A stretch of DNA of 54,407 nucleotides. Source: CAYLYP01 sp964387795 (GTDB lineage Bacteria > Bacteroidota > Bacteroidia > Bacteroidales > UBA7960). Below are positions 8,362-17,845 of the stretch, in pieces (the stretch's first letter is position 1; every line of letters starts with the position of its first letter). The notes beneath the pieces were generated by a model. It had not been told where the DNA came from and made no database searches. It saw only the letters and a list, made by a program, of their open reading frames with translations. The translations under genes and the position numbers were made by a program. The stretch lies in NCBI GenBank assembly GCA_964387795.1, contig CAYLYP010000013.1:1-54407 (forward strand), written 5' to 3'.

Positions 8362-11001
8362 ATGGTCGTTCAGGAAAAAATAAAAAAATTAAGGATACGA
8401 ACTAAGCTCATCATTGGGTTTATGTTGATTATTATCCTTTCTACAGGATTAGGCTTAATGGTTTTTCTGAACCTAAAAAAAATATCCAATATCTCACATT
8501 CTTTATCTAACCCTAATGAAAGGCTTATCCGCCTTAACCACATTTTAAAAGATATCTCTGAAGCCGAAAGCACCCTTAGGACATATTCACTTACCCGGGA
8601 TGAAAACCTGCTTTCCTCCTATTTTCGCAATATATATCTTATTAATAGCAAAGTGGATACTTTAAAGCAACTCTCAGGAAATGAAGACCAAAAGGAAAGC
8701 ATTGAAAAGGTAGCCAAATTGCTAAACCAAAAGATAAAGCTCCTTGATGAACTCATTACCCTTAAGAGCCAGGACAAAACTTCATCTTTTTATGATCAGG
8801 CCATCGACAGGCTTAGCGAAGCTTCTGCCGATTCATCATTATTAAAAAAAGAAATCAGGACAACAATATCTAAATCCGACCCTGCTGATTCCAATAATAT
8901 ATATAATGAAGAGCCACCTTTTGCTGAAGAAGATAATGTCAAATTCTGGGGCCGTGTAAAACGCTTTTTCTCTAAAAAAGAAAAAATAAAGGAAAAACCT
9001 GTAGAACCTAAATCCCCTGAATTAATTACTACCACCGATACAACTATCATCTTCTTCGCAGAAACTGACAGCTTAATTGGCAATGTAAAAAAAATACTTA
9101 CTGATGTCAAATCCCAGGCTGACGAACAATCAAAAATACTTAGCAGGCAGGAAACAGAACTCCTCATTAAGGACAAGAACATCATGGATAAAATCAGGAA
9201 TATAATTGTCCAGATGGAGCAGGAAGAGCAGGTGGCTGCAACAAAATATGCAAGCACATCAAGCAGGATCGTAGAACAAACCACTCAGATTATTTTCTGG
9301 TTTATTATGGGTGCAATGATAATCCTTATAGTAACCACCTGGTTGATAAGCCGCGATGTAACACGAAGCAATTATATAAGGGAAAGGCTTGAAAATGAAA
9401 AGGATAAAGCCCAGGAACTTGTTAAGGCCCGCGAATTGTTCCTTGCAAATATGAGCCATGAAATCCGCACTCCCCTGGGTGCAATCATTGGATTTTCTGA
9501 ACAACTTCAACAAACAGAAGGGCTAAACCCTAAACAAAGGTCATTTTCAAATGCCCTGGTGAAAGCTTCTACCCATTTGCTCCATACTGTAAACGAAATC
9601 CTTGATTTCTCTAAAATTGAAGCGGGAAAGATTGCAATTGAAGAAATGCCTTTTAACCTCAAAAGCATCGTTTTAGAAGTCTATCAAACACTAAAAATCA
9701 ATGCTGATGAAAAGAAAATCGGTTTCAAATACCTGCTTAAAGGGAATACCGATATTATGCTTATAAGCGATGCTTTTCGTATCAAACAGGTCTTGATAAA
9801 CCTTGTAAACAATGCAGTAAAATTTACCGATGAGGGCTACGTAAGGCTTGTTTGCGAAATACTTGAAGAAAGCCAGGAAAACTGCAAAGTACAGTTTTTG
9901 ATAGAAGATACAGGAATAGGGATCTCAAAAGAAAACCAGGATCATATCTTTGAGGAATTTACCCAGGCCGATTATTCTACAACCCGAAAATACGGGGGCA
10001 CCGGGCTTGGTCTTACTATCAGCCGCAAAATCACCAAACTGCTGGGTGGCGAAATAAAGCTCTCAAGCCAGATGGGGAAAGGCACTGTTTTTACTGTACT
10101 GTTTACTTTTCCTAAAACGCAACTCCCAAGCCAGGCCACAATAAGAGAAACCTCCCCGCTCCGTACCATGAGCCTTAGAGGCAAAAGAATCCTTGTGGTC
10201 GATGATGAAGAGCTGAACAGGATATTACTCCAGACAATTTTTGAAAAATGGGACGCAAAACCAGTATTAGCAAGTAGTGGCGCCCAAGCACTTGAACACC
10301 TCAAAAACTCAAACTTCGATATTGTCATCACCGACATCCAAATGCCCCTGATGAGCGGCTATGATTTGACCCAACAAATCAGGAACCACGATAACCCTTC
10401 TGTATCAGCTTTGCCTGTTCTTGCCCTTACGGCAAATATCCTTAAACAGGAAGCCCATAAAATGAAAGATTGCGGAATGGATGACTACCTCCTGAAACCA
10501 TTTGATGAAAAAAGCCTTGTTGAAAAAACAATATCATTATTAAACCCATGCGGACTGCCATTGGAAGACAAAGAAAATGAACAGGAAAATGTTAATCAAA
10601 TAAAGCCTGAAAGCCAAACTGAAAACCAATTGTTCAAACTTGACCGCCTGCTTCAGTTCACTTCCGAAAATCATGATGCTATGGTGTTAGTCCTCAAGAC
10701 ATTCATCTCCGATACAAATAATAATATTACCCAGTTAGAAGAATTAAAGACAAAGGGTGATTATAAAGGGCTTGCAAACCTTGCCCATAAAATGTTGAAT
10801 ATGTTCAGAATGCTTTCTATCCAGGCAGCAATCCCCCATCTTGAAAAACTTGAATCATTTCGTGAACAGGCAATTGATGAGCAAATTGCAATTGTTTGCA
10901 TTAACCAAATCAAACAAGTATCAAAAGGCGTTGTTCAGGATATTACCAATGAACTTAATGCCCATATCGCCAATTCCAACAATAATGCCCCTGAAGTTTA
11001 A
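8362..11001 (+). CDS. Hybrid sensor histidine kinase with REC and HPt domains
   Basis: An 879-residue membrane sensor kinase. TM1 is at about residues 17-40; a sensor region of about 260 residues follows, containing a Lys/Pro-rich insertion; TM2 is at about 300-325. Then come HisKA (NMSHEIRTP, phospho-acceptor His366), HATPase (N box VLINLVNNAVKFTDEG; EDTGIGIS; GGTGLGLTIS), a receiver domain (VVDDEE, Asp658 in ITDIQMP) and a C-terminal HPt domain (AHKMLN, His809). All phosphorelay residues are present. A longer frame begins with TTG at 8320, but that codon lies inside the TATTTTTG promoter element, so the ATG at 8362 is preferred. It converges on a sigma-54 activator gene with shared stop codons, suggesting a functional pair. 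The signal is unknown. Confidence 0.93.
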   Translation: MVVQEKIKKLRIRTKLIIGFMLIIILSTGLGLMVFLNLKKISNISHSLSNPNERLIRLNHILKDISEAESTLRTYSLTRDENLLSSYFRNIYLINSKVDTLKQLSGNEDQKESIEKVAKLLNQKIKLLDELITLKSQDKTSSFYDQAIDRLSEASADSSLLKKEIRTTISKSDPADSNNIYNEEPPFAEEDNVKFWGRVKRFFSKKEKIKEKPVEPKSPELITTTDTTIIFFAETDSLIGNVKKILTDVKSQADEQSKILSRQETELLIKDKNIMDKIRNIIVQMEQEEQVAATKYASTSSRIVEQTTQIIFWFIMGAMIILIVTTWLISRDVTRSNYIRERLENEKDKAQELVKARELFLANMSHEIRTPLGAIIGFSEQLQQTEGLNPKQRSFSNALVKASTHLLHTVNEILDFSKIEAGKIAIEEMPFNLKSIVLEVYQTLKINADEKKIGFKYLLKGNTDIMLISDAFRIKQVLINLVNNAVKFTDEGYVRLVCEILEESQENCKVQFLIEDTGIGISKENQDHIFEEFTQADYSTTRKYGGTGLGLTISRKITKLLGGEIKLSSQMGKGTVFTVLFTFPKTQLPSQATIRETSPLRTMSLRGKRILVVDDEELNRILLQTIFEKWDAKPVLASSGAQALEHLKNSNFDIVITDIQMPLMSGYDLTQQIRNHDNPSVSALPVLALTANILKQEAHKMKDCGMDDYLLKPFDEKSLVEKTISLLNPCGLPLEDKENEQENVNQIKPESQTENQLFKLDRLLQFTSENHDAMVLVLKTFISDTNNNITQLEELKTKGDYKGLANLAHKMLNMFRMLSIQAAIPHLEKLESFREQAIDEQIAIVCINQIKQVSKGVVQDITNELNAHIANSNNNAPEV

Positions 11002-12371
11002 TCCAGGGTAATGTCAAACTGTTTTAATTTATTATATAGGGTTTTCCTGTCAATCCCTAACATCTGGGCAGCTTTCGACTTATTATATTTAACTTTTTCA
11101 AGCGTAATAAGAATCATCTCCTTCTCTGTCTTGTCGGTAAGCGCCTTCAGGCCTTCCTCAGCCATATCTTCGCTTGCAGCCTGCTCTGGCTGGATAAGGA
11201 TTTCTGATGGCAGTGATGCTGTCTGAACAAATCCTGAACGTGTTAATAATACAGACCTTTTTATAACATTCTTTAGCTCACGGATGTTCCCTGGCCATGA
11301 ATATCTCAGAAAGACATCCATAACATTATCAGAAAAGCCTTCAATATCCTTACCTAATTCCTCATTAGCTTTCTGAAGAAAATACGAAGCAAAGATCCTT
11401 ATATCTTCTTTTCGTTGTCTTAAGGGCACCACATGCAACAGAAACTCATTAATCCTGTGATATAAATCTTCCCTGAAATTACCTTTCTGGACAGCCTGCA
11501 TCAAATCTTCATTGGTGGCAGTAATCAACCTTACATCAACATCAATATCCTTGTTACTCCCAATCCTTCTTATTTTTCGCTCCTGAATGGCCCGTAAAAG
11601 CTTTATCTGCACCTCATAAGAAAGGTTCCCTATCTCGTCCAAAAACAAAGTTCCCCCGTTTGCAGCTTCAAATTGACCAATTTTATCACCAATAGCTCCG
11701 GTAAATGACCCTTTCAGATGGCCAAAAAATTCACTGCCGGCAAGTTCATTTGACAATGCCCCACAATCAATTGCCACAAAAGGTTTCTTGTCCCTGAGAC
11801 TCTTATTATGGATAAAACGTGCAATATACTCTTTGCCTGTCCCACTCTCCCCCTGTATGATTACCGACATATTGGTCGGTGCTACCAAATCAGCATACTC
11901 ATTTATCCTCCTGGCATCAAGGCTTGTCCCTTCAACAAACTCAAATCCTTCATGCTTGCTTGACAAAACCTGGGTTCCAACTGAAACATGACCTTCTGGC
12001 ACTTCAGCTGATACCTTTCGCAAGGCACCCTGGATATTCATCAGTATTTCGTCCGGGTTAACAGGCTTGGTCACATATTCATAAGCCCCCATCTTTATGG
12101 CCTTTACCGCCATCCTGATATCTGCATAAGCAGTCATCAATATAACCGAAACCTGGGGATTGATTTGTTTAACTTCTGTCAATATTTCAAGGCCATTTTT
12201 TTCAGGAAGCCTGTAATCTGTCAATACAACATCATATTTCTTTTCCTTGAATAAGCGTATCGCTTCAGATGCCGAAAATGCTTCCTGTGCCTGAAAACCT
12301 TTCTTCTCAAGAAAAGCCTTCAACATAATGCAAAACGAAAGATCATCGTCAACTATTAATATCTTCGCCAT
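10998..12371 (-). CDS. Sigma-54-dependent NtrC-type response regulator
   Basis: A 457-residue activator with the standard order. The receiver domain has acidic pocket DDD at 8-10, phospho-acceptor Asp52 and conserved Lys in VTKPVNPDE. The AAA+ sigma-54 interaction domain has Walker A GESGTGKE and Walker B GGTLFLDEIG. The C-terminal Fis-type helix-turn-helix is KSKAAQMLGIDRKTLYNKL. The sigma-54-contacting loop reads GSFTGA instead of GAFTGA. Partners in the window are rpoN (797-2290) and, by position, the hybrid kinase converging on it with a 4-bp overlap. Targets are unknown; no convincing -24/-12 promoter was found nearby. Confidence 0.95.
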   Translation of the reverse strand: MAKILIVDDDLSFCIMLKAFLEKKGFQAQEAFSASEAIRLFKEKKYDVVLTDYRLPEKNGLEILTEVKQINPQVSVILMTAYADIRMAVKAIKMGAYEYVTKPVNPDEILMNIQGALRKVSAEVPEGHVSVGTQVLSSKHEGFEFVEGTSLDARRINEYADLVAPTNMSVIIQGESGTGKEYIARFIHNKSLRDKKPFVAIDCGALSNELAGSEFFGHLKGSFTGAIGDKIGQFEAANGGTLFLDEIGNLSYEVQIKLLRAIQERKIRRIGSNKDIDVDVRLITATNEDLMQAVQKGNFREDLYHRINEFLLHVVPLRQRKEDIRIFASYFLQKANEELGKDIEGFSDNVMDVFLRYSWPGNIRELKNVIKRSVLLTRSGFVQTASLPSEILIQPEQAASEDMAEEGLKALTDKTEKEMILITLEKVKYNKSKAAQMLGIDRKTLYNKLKQFDITLD

Positions 12372-12659
12372 ATTTGTTTCCTTTTTATAAAAGGGATGCC
12401 TTAATTTTCTCCTCCGGAAAAATACACATAATTTCCTTTATATGTAATAATCCAATGATTTGTCTAATAAAACGGGATAATTTTTTTATTTACCTATTTT
12501 ATTGCCTGCCACAAAAATACACAAATATTGTATTTAATTGTTTTAACAAACTATTAAATATCCCTCTTGTAAACTATTCAGGTATTCCAGGCTTTGTTGG
12601 GGGGCTTCCGAAATAGCCTCTTTAGTATCATGCTCAAGACAACAAGAAGAAATTAAATA

Positions 12660-12884
12660 GGGTCTGCTGAAAAACACTTAACAAGCAGAATGAATACCAT
12701 TAAAAATGTCATTTTTTAATATCGGATACATGGATTTATTTCCTTAAGTGCTAATATGTTTGCATCTTGTTTTCGTTAGTCTTTAAGGCATCATCTGCTT
12801 CGTTGCCATCGGCTCATAGTATTATTATACAATTTCGCCTTGTCGCCTCGCATCTGATGCCTTAAAGACTTTTTCAGCAGACCC
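12660..12884. mobile_element. MITE-like nonautonomous element, 225 bp
   Basis: The ends are perfect 15-bp inverted repeats, GGGTCTGCTGAAAAA (12660-12674) and TTTTTCAGCAGACCC (12870-12884). They are flanked by a perfect 6-bp direct repeat TAAATA (12654-12659 and 12885-12890), as expected of a target-site duplication. A second inverted pair, GTCTTTAAGGCATCA (12779-12793) and TGATGCCTTAAAGAC (12855-12869), abuts the right terminal repeat. There is no transposase frame. The IS family is not assigned. Confidence 0.75.
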
Positions 12885-12937
12885 TAAATAAGAAAAAAAT
12901 GATAAACAAGAAGTAACAACCATATATCACAGTCATA

Positions 12938-13030
12938 GTTAAAGCGGGTTTAAAGCGGGTTTAAAGCGGGTTTGAACCGGGTTGAACCCGACTCAACCCC
13001 GGCTCAACCCCGACTCAACCCTTAAGTTGA
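12938..13030. repeat. G+C-rich palindromic repeat of 10-11-bp units (copy 1)
   Basis: Three tandem AAAGCGGGTTT units pass into GAACCGGGTTGAACCCG and then ACTCAACCCC / GGCTCAACCCC / GACTCAACCC units. Left-arm units are approximately complementary to right-arm units around a central GGGTTGAACCC, so the stretch can fold into a long hairpin. The same vocabulary recurs at 37811-37925. Confidence 0.75.
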
Positions 13031-13467
13031 CCTCTTTTTGTTCTTTTGATAATGAGGAAAACATTTTTAAGGGACAATCCGGGAATTCTTAATATATATG
13101 TCTGTTTTTAAAGGCAATACATCCCTGTTTTAAAAGATGGTGTCCGGAAATAGTTTAAGAAATAAAAACCAAAATAATTCTACAGTCCTATTGTGTTTTT
13201 TAGCAGGCAATGCATTTATTACAGTTTCATTAAGTTAACACGACTTTTATTAAAAAAAACATCAAATTGTCTTTTAATAAACCAAATTCTATTTTAAAAC
13301 CCTGATTTTTTTTAGCTTAAAAATAACATTTTCCTAACAAGTTAAAAGGAAAATGATTAGATTTGATATAGAAAGCCAACCGCAAAAAAAAACCGCTTTG
13401 CAATCCGGGCCTCAAGCCTGTTACGCTGTCAATAAAGCCACTCACTTTAATACGGAGAATAAAAAAG

Positions 13468-15114
13468 ATGCTAAAAATCTTTCATCCTTCACACAAGATT
13501 GCAGGCATCCTGCTTTCATTGCTCACTGGCATATTGCTTTCACTCTCATGGCCTGGAAGGGGTTTCCCTTTATTATTACTGGTTGCCTTTATTCCATTGA
13601 TGATAATCGAACAGTATTTATTTGAACACCCGAAAGAAAAAAGTTCATTTCTAATACTGTTTTATGCATGGCTGGCATTTCTTGTTTTCAACTTCGCCAC
13701 AACATGGTGGATATGGAATGCCACTAAAGTGGGAATGGTTGTTGGGCTTACCATGAATAGCTTTTTAATGGCTTTTGTTTTTTGGTTGTTCCATGTCACC
13801 AAACGCGTTTTTGCTTCACGCCCTTCCAGTATTTCTATTATTATCTACTGGCTCGCTTATGAATATGCACTTACTTTTTGGGACTTGAACTGGGTCTGGC
13901 TCAACATGGGCAATGCTTTTGGCAACTGGCCGGAACTCGTTCAATGGTATGAATTCACTGGTTCAGAAAGCGGGAGCCTTTGGGTATTATCTGTGAATGT
14001 TTTGCTATTCCATCAGATAAAAAACCGAAAGAAAGAGATAGGCCTCAGGATACGAAATATCAAATGGGCTTTGGTAAGCATCGTTGCCATAGTGCCAATA
14101 ATCATATCTGTCTGGATGTATTTAAAACCAGAACCCAATGCCCCAACGCTGGCAGTAGCTGTTATCCAACCTGCAGAAAACCCGCATAAGAATCTGGAAA
14201 CTCCTGAGGAATTAATTGGAAGGATCAATAAACTGGATTTTTTAATGGAACAGGGGGCTAAAAAGGGGGCTAAGTTGGTGATAGCACCTGAAGGCTCATG
14301 GCCACAAACAGTATGGCTGAATTCAGGAAGCCTGAGGGTTCCGTTAGCTCGTTTATATGAGTTTTCGTTAAAGCATGATTCTGTTGATTTAATTATGGGC
14401 ATGATGTCTGCTTATATATACAGAAATAAAGAAGAAATCACCAGCACTGCCAGGCCTTATAACAAAACAGGATATTATTATGATTATTACAATTCGGCAT
14501 TGTTATTAACTTCCGGGCTTAATACATCCACCTATCATAAATCGATACTTGTGCCCGGAGTAGAAAAAATGCCCTTTTATAAACATCTTCATTTTCTGAA
14601 ACCTGTCTTTTATCATTTTGGAGGCACCATAGGGAGTATGGGTGTTATGAAAGACCCTATAGTGTTTCACATCCAGGATTCAACCATCATAACAGCCCCA
14701 TTAATATGCTACGAATCCGTTTTCAGTTCCTTTGTTAGAAAACAGGTTAAAAAACAAGCGCAATTTATCTCTCTTATAACAAATGACGGTTGGTGGGGCA
14801 TAAGTCCCGGGTTCAGGCAGCACCTGGCTTATGGAAGGCTTCGCGCCATTGAAACAAGAAGGTATATTGCAAGGGCTGCTTTTAATGGCAATTCAGCAAT
14901 CATTAATACCAAAGGCGACATCCTTCAAAAAATAGAATATGATGTTACTGACGTCATAAATGCCGACATAAAGCTTTATAAACATGAAACGTTTTTTGTA
15001 AAATATGGCGATTTTGTTGGGTCAACTGCCATATGGTCTGCATTTTTCCTTATTGTTTATGTTGCTTCACAGGCATTCCTGAAACACAAACAAAAACAAA
15101 TCAAATTGCATTAG
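13468..15114 (+). CDS. lnt: Apolipoprotein N-acyltransferase
   Basis: A 548-residue inner-membrane enzyme that adds the third acyl chain to lipoprotein N-terminal cysteine. About six TM helices at the N-terminus (ILLSLSWPGRGFPLLLL) precede a periplasmic nitrilase-type domain from about residue 230, and a final TM helix follows. The catalytic triad is visible: Glu275 (IAPEGSWP), Lys358 (YHKSILVPGVEK) and Cys414 (APLICYES). Length is typical. ATG 13468 is supported by a purine-rich upstream GGAGAATAAAAAAG. The stop overlaps the convergent epimerase gene by 4 bp. The substrate pool is visible in the several lipoproteins of this window. Confidence 0.95.
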   Translation: MLKIFHPSHKIAGILLSLLTGILLSLSWPGRGFPLLLLVAFIPLMIIEQYLFEHPKEKSSFLILFYAWLAFLVFNFATTWWIWNATKVGMVVGLTMNSFLMAFVFWLFHVTKRVFASRPSSISIIIYWLAYEYALTFWDLNWVWLNMGNAFGNWPELVQWYEFTGSESGSLWVLSVNVLLFHQIKNRKKEIGLRIRNIKWALVSIVAIVPIIISVWMYLKPEPNAPTLAVAVIQPAENPHKNLETPEELIGRINKLDFLMEQGAKKGAKLVIAPEGSWPQTVWLNSGSLRVPLARLYEFSLKHDSVDLIMGMMSAYIYRNKEEITSTARPYNKTGYYYDYYNSALLLTSGLNTSTYHKSILVPGVEKMPFYKHLHFLKPVFYHFGGTIGSMGVMKDPIVFHIQDSTIITAPLICYESVFSSFVRKQVKKQAQFISLITNDGWWGISPGFRQHLAYGRLRAIETRRYIARAAFNGNSAIINTKGDILQKIEYDVTDVINADIKLYKHETFFVKYGDFVGSTAIWSAFFLIVYVASQAFLKHKQKQIKLH

Positions 15115-16142
15115 TCAAAAGCGGCATTTAAAAGATGTTCTTTTTCAAAAAAACTACACATATTGGTTATTGCTTCATGCACTGAATAAAACTTATAGTC
15201 TATTGCTTTAATGATTTTTTCATTGGAATAGCTGTGCCTGCTCATTGATGATTGAATCGTTTCTTTTGTGATGGCAGCTTTCTTACCTGAAAGCTTTGAT
15301 GCCAGCCAGGCGCTCCTCCATGCAAGGGCTCCCATAAAAGCAGTGGTTTTAAGAAAGGGCTTTTTTGAACCACTTTCTATTGCAATATAATTAAGCATCT
15401 CCTTAAAAGGCAGGTTTTCAGAATTCAATAAAAACCTTTGGTTAACAATCTGGCTCTCCATCAATAGTGTCATTACCCTTGCAACATCCCTCACATCTAC
15501 AAAGCCACCGATACCTTCAGTATAAAAAGGCAGGCCTTTCTTTATGCTTTTATATAGCTGACCACTTGACTTATCCTTATCAAAAGGGCCAATAATAACA
15601 GAAGGGTTTACGATTACTGCATTCAAGCCCTCTTCGGTGCCCCTCCATATTTCACGTTCTGCACCAAACTTACTTAATGAATATGCTGAACCGGATTTCT
15701 CACTGGTCCACAAAGTATCTTCATCTATCATAAGCCCATCGGTTGCATGACCCAGGGCAGCAATACTACTTGAAAAAGCAATTTTTTGAATACCCTTTTC
15801 AAGGCAGGCATTTACAATGTTGGCAGTCCCTTCCACATTGTGTTTCAATAAGGCCTGACGATCAGCCTCATCAAAAGAGACCATCCCTGCACAATGATAC
15901 ACTTTCTCCACATTATCAAGTGCATCAACAATTGAGTAATAGTCAAGTGCATCCATGTCAACCCATGAAACCATGCCCCAAAGCTGAGCAGCCTGCTGAG
16001 GATGGTAAAAGGCAAACAACTTCTTAACAGCATCAAGTTTGCTGCTTTTCCTTTTTGCCGCTTTAACACTAAAGCCTTTATTTACAAGCTCAAGCAATAC
16101 ATGCGAGCCTAATAAGCCTGTGGCACCTGTTACTAATATCAT
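15111..16142 (-). CDS. NAD(P)-dependent epimerase/dehydratase (extended SDR)
   Basis: A 343-residue extended short-chain dehydrogenase. The N-terminal Rossmann motif is TGATGLLG. The active-site Ser is in AFSSSIAALG and the catalytic pair is Tyr-x-x-x-Lys in YSLSKFGAE. NPSVIIGP is typical of dihydroflavonol-4-reductase or 3-beta-HSD-like relatives. An upstream in-frame ATG at 16184 would add 14 residues, but MILVTGATG at 16142 is the normal family start, and a near-consensus TTACTTTG lies just upstream on the minus strand. The substrate cannot be deduced. It converges with lnt and shares stop-codon bases. Confidence 0.85.
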   Translation of the reverse strand: MILVTGATGLLGSHVLLELVNKGFSVKAAKRKSSKLDAVKKLFAFYHPQQAAQLWGMVSWVDMDALDYYSIVDALDNVEKVYHCAGMVSFDEADRQALLKHNVEGTANIVNACLEKGIQKIAFSSSIAALGHATDGLMIDEDTLWTSEKSGSAYSLSKFGAEREIWRGTEEGLNAVIVNPSVIIGPFDKDKSSGQLYKSIKKGLPFYTEGIGGFVDVRDVARVMTLLMESQIVNQRFLLNSENLPFKEMLNYIAIESGSKKPFLKTTAFMGALAWRSAWLASKLSGKKAAITKETIQSSMSRHSYSNEKIIKAIDYKFYSVHEAITNMCSFFEKEHLLNAAFD

Positions 16143-16215
16143 ATTACAAAGTAAATAATAAATAATTGAAGTTTTGAATTTCAAGCCATCAATTGACTAA
16201 AATGTCTCATACAAA

Positions 16216-16304
16216 ACCTCTTCTGTTTTGTTGCAATCAACCCATAGAATTGCTGTTCAATCACTCCTTTTCACCTCGCACCTTTGATCTTAAAGACTAT
16301 TTCA
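16216..16304. repeat. Decayed relative of the 12660-12884 element
   Basis: By eye this stretch aligns to about 12784-12875 over roughly 85-90 bp. Shared blocks include GTTGC.ATC, CATAG.ATT, CAAT, CCTCGCA and CTTAAAGACT.TTTCA. The terminal inverted repeat is not preserved (TTTCAAAAAAAACTGA in place of TTTTTCAGCAGACCC). Confidence 0.55.
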
Positions 16305-16501
16305 AAAAAAACTGAATCCCCTCCCTTTACAGCTGTGATAATATTCAGGATAATATTGTAAAAAATTCAAATTCTCTTTCTTTCAAATCTTCAACACAAA
16401 ACAAAAGCATCTTATCCTTGCAGGATTGTCAAATTATCCAGGCAAGTGCTTTGTTTAAAAAAAACCAATAATAAATATGGGACATAAACATCAAATACAA
16501 T

Positions 16502-16509
16502 TATCTTTG
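16502..16509 (+). promoter_or_regulatory. -7 element of tyrS
   Basis: TATCTTTG matches TAnnTTTG exactly and lies 43 bp before the tyrS ATG. No TTG at the expected -33 spacing. Confidence 0.5.
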
Positions 16510-16552
16510 CAACAATTGAATAAAACCCTTTTGTAAAGACAAAGACTATTAT

Positions 16553-17827
16553 ATGAACTTTGTAGAAGAACTACGCTGGCGGGGCATGATACATGATATG
16601 ATGCCCGGGACTGAAGAACAACTCCGGAAAGAAATGACTGCGGCCTATGTGGGCATTGACCCTACTGCCGATTCATTGCATATTGGCCATTTGGTTTCAA
16701 TAATGATGTTAAAACACCTGCAGCGTTGCGGACATAAACCCATTGCACTTGTTGGGGGTGCTACCGGAATGATTGGTGATCCATCAGGAAAGTCTGAAGA
16801 AAGAAATCTTTTATCAGAAGAAACACTCCGCCATAATGTTGAGTGTATAAAAACCCAATTAAAAAAATTCCTTGACTTCGAAACAGGCGAAAACAAAGCC
16901 ATCCTTGTTAATAATTATGACTGGATGAAAGAGTTTTCATTCCTTGGCTTCCTCAGGGAAGTTGGAAAACATCTGACCGTCAATTATATGATGGCAAAAG
17001 ATTCGGTAAAAAAGAGGCTCGAAACAGGGATTTCATTTACTGAGTTCACTTACCAATTGGTACAGGGATATGATTTTCTTCATTTATACGAGCAGCATCA
17101 ATGCAAATTGCAAATGGGTGGCTCAGACCAATGGGGCAACATTACCACCGGCTCGGAACTTATCCGCAGAAAGCTTGGCCAGGAAGCCTTTGCCCTTACC
17201 TGTCCGCTAATTACTAAAGCCGATGGGGGCAAATTTGGAAAAACTGAAGCCGGAAACATCTGGCTTGATGCACGATATACTTCTCCATATAAGTTTTATC
17301 AGTTTTGGTTAAACTGCTCAGACGAAGATTCTGAAAGATATATCAAAATCTTCACACTTTTATCAAAAGAAGAAGTTGAAGCATTAATAGCAGAACAACA
17401 GCAAGCCCCTCACCTCAGGCCTTTGCAAAAAGCCCTTGCGAAAGATGTAACAATAAGGGTTCATGGTGAAACAGAATATATTCAGGCAGTTGAAGCCTCT
17501 GATATCCTCTTTGGTAAAGGCACCACAGAAACCTTAAAAAAGCTCCCCGAAGAAACCCTTCTTAGTGTTTTTGAAGGTGTGCCCCAGGTAGAGCTTTCAC
17601 GCCAGGAAATTGAAAACGGATTGAATATTGTTGATTTCCTTTCAGAAAAGACATCAGTAATGTCAAGTAAGAGTGAAGCCCGTCGCAGCCTCAAAGAAGG
17701 CAGCGTGAGCATCAATAAGGTTAAGGTAGGCGAAGACTATGTTGTTTCGCCCAACGACACCATTGATAACAGATATATTCTGGCTCAGAAAGGGAAAAAG
17801 AATTATTACCTGATAAAACTTATCTAA
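16553..17827 (+). CDS. tyrS: Tyrosyl-tRNA synthetase
   Basis: A 424-residue class I enzyme of bacterial TyrRS type 1. The HIGH signature appears as LHIGHLV after GIDPTADS (about residues 36-50). The KMSKS-equivalent loop is KFGKT (about residue 228). Tyr- and ATP-binding motifs (TYQLVQGYDF, MGGSDQWGNI) are intact. The C-terminal S4 RNA-binding domain (about 355-424) ends in YYLIKLI. The gene is monocistronic, with a strong intrinsic terminator immediately downstream. Confidence 0.97.
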   Translation: MNFVEELRWRGMIHDMMPGTEEQLRKEMTAAYVGIDPTADSLHIGHLVSIMMLKHLQRCGHKPIALVGGATGMIGDPSGKSEERNLLSEETLRHNVECIKTQLKKFLDFETGENKAILVNNYDWMKEFSFLGFLREVGKHLTVNYMMAKDSVKKRLETGISFTEFTYQLVQGYDFLHLYEQHQCKLQMGGSDQWGNITTGSELIRRKLGQEAFALTCPLITKADGGKFGKTEAGNIWLDARYTSPYKFYQFWLNCSDEDSERYIKIFTLLSKEEVEALIAEQQQAPHLRPLQKALAKDVTIRVHGETEYIQAVEASDILFGKGTTETLKKLPEETLLSVFEGVPQVELSRQEIENGLNIVDFLSEKTSVMSSKSEARRSLKEGSVSINKVKVGEDYVVSPNDTIDNRYILAQKGKKNYYLIKLI

Positions 17828-17845
17828 AAACAACATCTGATAAAT

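Larger units (their letters stand above)
12372..13467. other. 1.1-kb gene-free region with MITE-like element and G+C-rich palindrome
   Basis: No frame here looks like a real protein: the 80-codon frame at 12374-12616 has low-complexity Phe/Ile/Asn composition. The stretch holds the inverted-repeat element at 12660-12884 and the repeated palindrome at 12938-13030, annotated separately. 13031-13467 is A+T-rich and leads into lnt. Confidence 0.6.

Noticed and set aside
12374..12616. 80-codon open frame after the sigma-54 activator gene
   Set aside because: Phe/Ile/Asn-rich, no recognisable feature or Shine-Dalgarno; chance frame in A+T-rich DNA.
12938..13030. CRISPR-like array of short repeats
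   Set aside because: Units are only 10-11 bp with no unique spacers, and the arms are complementary to each other.
13353..13625. 90-codon frame overlapping the lnt start
   Set aside because: It overlaps lnt in another frame for most of its length and lacks any motif; lnt start is firm.
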